In this document: piece after piece, positions 61,320 to 64,000 of the stretch
How positions within the stretch are numbered: the first letter of the stretch is position 1
Layout: every line of letters starts with the position of its first letter
Assembly (NCBI RefSeq): GCF_014204625.1
Contig: NZ_JACHLU010000002.1
Coordinates: forward strand, 248,001 to 312,000
Direction of reading: 5' to 3'
DNA from: Gillisella vitis
GTDB taxonomy: Bacteria > Pseudomonadota > Alphaproteobacteria > Rhizobiales > Rhizobiaceae
DNA length: 64,000 bases
The notes under the pieces: generated by a model
Database searches by the model: none
Told to the model about the DNA's origin: nothing
What the model saw: only the letters and a program-made list of their open reading frames with translations
Made by a program: the position numbers and the translations under genes

Positions 61320-61778
61320 ATGCGTAATTGGGCAACAACCTTGCGGCCCGCAAGCTTTCGTGGTGTGCGGTTCTGGGTTGAAAGTGAAGACTTCGCGGGT
61401 GGCAAGCGCATGGCGCGGCATGAATATGCCGGGGGGCGGATCACCTATCTGGAAGAGATGGGCTTGCGTACATCATCCTATGGCGTCACGGCCTATCTTT
61501 TGGGTGATGCGAGTGATGTGACGGCAAACCTTTTGGCAACGGCCTGTCTCGCTCCGGGGCCGGGCTTGCTGGTGTTGCCTATGGATGCGCCGCGACTCTG
61601 CTATGTCGAGGATTTCACACGGTCTAGGTCGCGTGACAGGCGCGGTTATGTTGCCTTTAACTTTACAGCAACGCCCTTAAGCAATGAAGTTTTGCCGGTG
61701 CTTGGCCTTGCTGATGTGGCGCTGTCTGTTGCCACTGGGCTGTTGGCTGCATCGGCCGCCATGAGGAGGTTGTTTTAA
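61320..61778 (+). CDS. Mu gp43-like DNA circularisation protein, N-terminal part
   Basis: This 152-residue protein (MRNWATTLRPASFRGVRFWV) matches the N-terminal domain of the DNA circulation protein: KRMARHEYAGGRITYLEEMG and APGPGLLVLPMDAP. Mu gp43 is a single protein of nearly 500 residues, whereas here it stops after the first domain. The next gene, starting at the last base of this stop codon, looks like the C-terminal part. GGAG lies 6 bases before the ATG at 61320. Confidence 0.82.
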   Translation: MRNWATTLRPASFRGVRFWVESEDFAGGKRMARHEYAGGRITYLEEMGLRTSSYGVTAYLLGDASDVTANLLATACLAPGPGLLVLPMDAPRLCYVEDFTRSRSRDRRGYVAFNFTATPLSNEVLPVLGLADVALSVATGLLAASAAMRRLF

Positions 61779-62401
61779 TGGCGGCCAATAAATTGGATGT
61801 TGCCAATTGGCTGGCGGGTCTGGTGTCAACATTGGTGACAGATGCGCTTGATGCAGATGATCTGGCAACCCGGCTTGCCAGCGCTGTAGATCTTGATGCG
61901 GCTGACTTTGCCGCAGAATCCATCGACATCATGCGGGTGATTGCCGAAAGCGTGAATACGCCACACGGTTTTGATGCTCTGCGGGAGGGCCGTTTTGATG
62001 ACAGCGACACGGCCTCTGCGGCCAGTATCTTGCTTGCCGTTGGCCTGTGCATTGCCGGTGGCCGGGCTGGCTGGACATCGCGGCCATCGGCGCGGGCAGG
62101 CCGCGCAAAAATTGCAGCGCAAGGCGATGCGGCTCTGACGATTGTATCTGCCATGGGGGCCGACGGGGTTGATCTCTATACGTGGCTGTCGCGCTTGATT
62201 GACGTTGCTGTGCGGCTGGTGTCCGATCAAGCGGCCAACGCTGTGCCGGTGGTGCGGGTTGAAACCGGCATATCCTTGCCCTCGACCACTTTGGCCTATC
62301 GGCTCTATGGGGATGCCAGCCGGGCTGAAGGGCTTGTGGACATAGCGCAAAGTGCCACGCCCATGATCATGCCCGCCATTTTTAATGCCTTGGAAAGTTG
62401 A
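61778..62401 (+). CDS. Mu gp43-like protein, C-terminal part
   Basis: This 207-residue protein is alanine-rich and helical (MAANKLDVANWLAGLVSTLV) and ends in SLPSTTLAYRLYGDASRAEG, which resembles the C-terminus of gp43 (PSLVLAYRLYGD). It overlaps the N-terminal gene by one base. The two probably work as one split protein at the tail hub. Confidence 0.7.
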   Translation: MAANKLDVANWLAGLVSTLVTDALDADDLATRLASAVDLDAADFAAESIDIMRVIAESVNTPHGFDALREGRFDDSDTASAASILLAVGLCIAGGRAGWTSRPSARAGRAKIAAQGDAALTIVSAMGADGVDLYTWLSRLIDVAVRLVSDQAANAVPVVRVETGISLPSTTLAYRLYGDASRAEGLVDIAQSATPMIMPAIFNALES

Positions 62402-62413
62402 TTGGGGTGGCTT

Positions 62414-63478
62414 ATGCACGGTTTGTCTTTTGGCCCTCTTGAGACGGTTGTTGTCGAGGGGTTGCCGCCTTTTAAATCGATCAGCATATCGGTATCGGCA
62501 GAAGAGGCGGTGCGCAGCGCCAATGGTGATTTTGTTATCATTGGCTCTGGTGTGCCAGTTCAGCCGGGTCAAGAAACCCGCATTATCGCTTCTGGCGATG
62601 TGATGTTGACCGGCTATGTCCGCGACGTAGAAACAAGCTATGACGCTGAAGGCCGCACACTATCATGCTCATTTGCATCGCGCACGGTGGATTTTGTCGA
62701 GTGCTCGGCAGATCACGCAAGCGGCGAAATTTTGCAAAAAGACCTCGTGGGCATTGCCAAAGAGCTGGATAGTCACGGCATTGGTATTGAGACTGATGGT
62801 GCAACGCTGGAAGTTGAGGCACGCCACAAGCTTCGCCCCGGCGAAAGCGCGTTTCACAGCATCGAGCGGCGCAGTCGCGGTCGGGGACTGCTGATCCATG
62901 ACACGCCAGAGGGCCGCATTCGCATTGCCAGCAAGCCAGCCGGTCAACATGCCGGAGTTTTGATGCGGGGCGTGAATATCCTGCCCGGTGCAAGCGCCAG
63001 CTTTAGTGAGCGTGGCCGCTATAGTGATGTCAAGGTGCGCGGCCAAACAACAGAAGGGTTGGAAAAGCAGCAATTGCGCGGGCAGGCGACGGCCAAAGAT
63101 GGTGGCGTCAGCCGCAAGCGGGTGTTGATTTTGCCGCATGAAGGCGAAGCAACAACCGGGCGGCTGCGCAAGCGGGCGGCATGGCAGGCGCGGCGGGCGG
63201 CGGGCAATGGCGTGACTGCCTCAATCCCGGTCACTGGATGGCGCGATGCGGCTGGCAAGCTCTGGACGCCCAACATGCTGGTGCAGATTGAAGATGATTG
63301 GCTGGGCCTATCTGGCTTGATGATTATCAAGTCCGTGTTGTTTGAGCAAAGCGACATGACCTCGGCGACCTTGTCTCTAGCCGATCCGCGTGCGCTCGGC
63401 GGCGAAAACCCACGTGGCAAAACGGCTGGTAATTATGCCGCACCAGCCATCAACGATGGCGATTATGAGGATGAGTGA
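62414..63478 (+). CDS. Tail hub protein, Mu gp44/P2 gpD-like
   Basis: This 354-residue protein (MHGLSFGPLETVVVEGLPPF) has the late control D layout: ISVSAEEAVRSANGDFVIIG, VMLTGYVRDVETSYDAEGRT, SAFHSIERRSRGRGLLIHDT and WTPNMLVQIEDDWLGLSGLM. It forms the baseplate hub on which the spike sits. I chose the ATG at 62414 over the TTG at 62402. Confidence 0.88.
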   Translation: MHGLSFGPLETVVVEGLPPFKSISISVSAEEAVRSANGDFVIIGSGVPVQPGQETRIIASGDVMLTGYVRDVETSYDAEGRTLSCSFASRTVDFVECSADHASGEILQKDLVGIAKELDSHGIGIETDGATLEVEARHKLRPGESAFHSIERRSRGRGLLIHDTPEGRIRIASKPAGQHAGVLMRGVNILPGASASFSERGRYSDVKVRGQTTEGLEKQQLRGQATAKDGGVSRKRVLILPHEGEATTGRLRKRAAWQARRAAGNGVTASIPVTGWRDAAGKLWTPNMLVQIEDDWLGLSGLMIIKSVLFEQSDMTSATLSLADPRALGGENPRGKTAGNYAAPAINDGDYEDE

Positions 63479-63933
63479 TGAGCGGCTTTACTCGTATTGA
63501 ACTTGATGGCCGGGTTGTTGAAAAAGCTGGTTATCAGCAGGTCTCGGGCCGGGGCATGTATGGTGATGGCTGGAGCCAGATTTATCGGCCAGAGCCGCAC
63601 GGGTTTGCATCATCGCCTGTCGCTGGTGCCAAAGGCATTATCATCCCCGATCCGCGCAACCCGGATATGGCGTTCATGCTGGGCGGCGAACATGCATCAC
63701 ATCGGCCCGGCAATCTGCCGGGTGGCGGTGTCGCGCTGTATGACAGCAGCGGCAACATCCTGAAATTCATCGGCACAGGGTTGGTCATTGACGTGCCTGG
63801 CCGCACCGTTACGGCCACGTGCGGCACGTGGAAAATTGTCGGAAACTTTGAGGTGGATGGCAATATCCACACCACCGGCAATATCACCGCAAGCGGTACC
63901 ATTACCGATAGTGACGGTAATAACGGCGCTTAA
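63478..63933 (+). CDS. Baseplate spike protein, Mu gp45/gpV-like
   Basis: This 151-residue protein has the gp45 opening (VSGRGMYGDGWSQIYRPEPH, FASSPVAGAKGIIIPDPRNP) and ends in a short beta-helical tip with repeats: FEVDGNIHTTGNITASGTIT. That repeat pattern is usual for membrane-piercing spikes. Its ATG overlaps the previous stop in TGATG. Confidence 0.88.
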   Translation: MSGFTRIELDGRVVEKAGYQQVSGRGMYGDGWSQIYRPEPHGFASSPVAGAKGIIIPDPRNPDMAFMLGGEHASHRPGNLPGGGVALYDSSGNILKFIGTGLVIDVPGRTVTATCGTWKIVGNFEVDGNIHTTGNITASGTITDSDGNNGA

Positions 63934-63965
63934 GCGCTCAATCTACACTCCAGACATGGGGCGCG

Positions 63966-64000
63966 ATGATGCGCATTATAGCAATCGACGATACGGTTGA
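63966..64000 (+). CDS. Possible start of a gp46-like baseplate gene (cut by right edge)
   Basis: A frame beginning MMRIIAIDDTV runs off the window, with GGGG 5 bases upstream. A gp46-like gene is expected here by gene order. Too short for a firm call. Confidence 0.3.
   Translation, partial: MMRIIAIDDTV

Larger units (their letters stand above)
29535..64000 (+). mobile_element. Prophage with Mu-like contractile tail, integrated at tRNA-Arg (right end outside window)
   Basis: From integrase to baseplate genes the order is that of a temperate myovirus: integrase, leftward early operon, immunity region, regulators, replication, terminase, portal, protease, capsid, sheath, tube, tape measure, hub and spike. 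At least 34.4 kb is present. The left junction is the 3' end of the tRNA. The right attachment copy, lysis genes, remaining baseplate genes and tail fibres must lie beyond 64000. The genes look intact overall, with a possible defect in the integrase. Confidence 0.95.

Overview
The window comes from a Rhizobiaceae-type alphaproteobacterium (Rhizobium/Agrobacterium relatives). The evidence is the gene families, the GC-rich coding style and the nested palindromic repeats that are typical of these genomes. It has two halves: about 29.5 kb of host chromosome, then at least 34.4 kb of one prophage that runs off the right edge.

Host part, 1-29.5 kb. An RND efflux pump (permease cut by the left edge, plus adaptor) is followed by a 730-bp gene-free stretch packed with palindromic repeats. 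Next is a reductive pyrimidine degradation regulon: preT-preA (dihydropyrimidine dehydrogenase, 15.9-18.6 kb), a Zn-dependent N-carbamoyl amidohydrolase (9.8-11.0 kb), hydA dihydropyrimidinase (7.5-8.9 kb), a four-gene NMT1/THI5-type ABC importer (3.4-7.0 kb), a cupin and a RutR-like TetR regulator. Two similar 16-bp RutR-type operator candidates lie upstream of the amidohydrolase/rutR pair and of preT. A cassette of repeat, DUF559 nuclease-like gene and repeat fills the gap between the amidohydrolase gene and hydA. Other host genes include a CHASE-PAS-GGDEF-EAL protein, an EamA exporter, a DUF2325 pair, a lipoprotein, a DUF423 protein with a group II truncated haemoglobin, an alpha/beta hydrolase, a soluble PAS chemoreceptor, the ATP-grasp/alpha-E/transglutaminase operon, a J-domain-like protein and a MarR regulator.

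Prophage part, 29.5-64 kb. It starts directly after tRNA-Arg(CCG), the likely attachment site, with a tyrosine integrase. A leftward early operon of small genes, DUF5131 and DUF2303 follows (31.0-35.9 kb). The immunity region (36.5-40.0 kb) is built like that of lambda: GGTA-N4-TACC operators sit in the spacers of a leftward promoter (36.6 kb) and a rightward promoter (39.9 kb), with the S24 repressor between them. The same interval carries an AT-rich pair, a ParB-domain protein and a Dam-like methylase, in the place where lambda keeps rexAB. Rightward come Cro/CII-like regulators, a second methylase, a zinc-finger/Toprim primase and a D5-type helicase, then a 12-copy iteron-like array and a candidate packaging site.

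The late genes are terminase, portal, protease and capsid, then a Mu-like contractile tail: sheath, tube, frameshifted assembly chaperone, tape measure, gp43/44/45-like proteins. One secreted-protein gene on the opposite strand interrupts the tail operon. All functional calls are from motif reading; no database search was possible.
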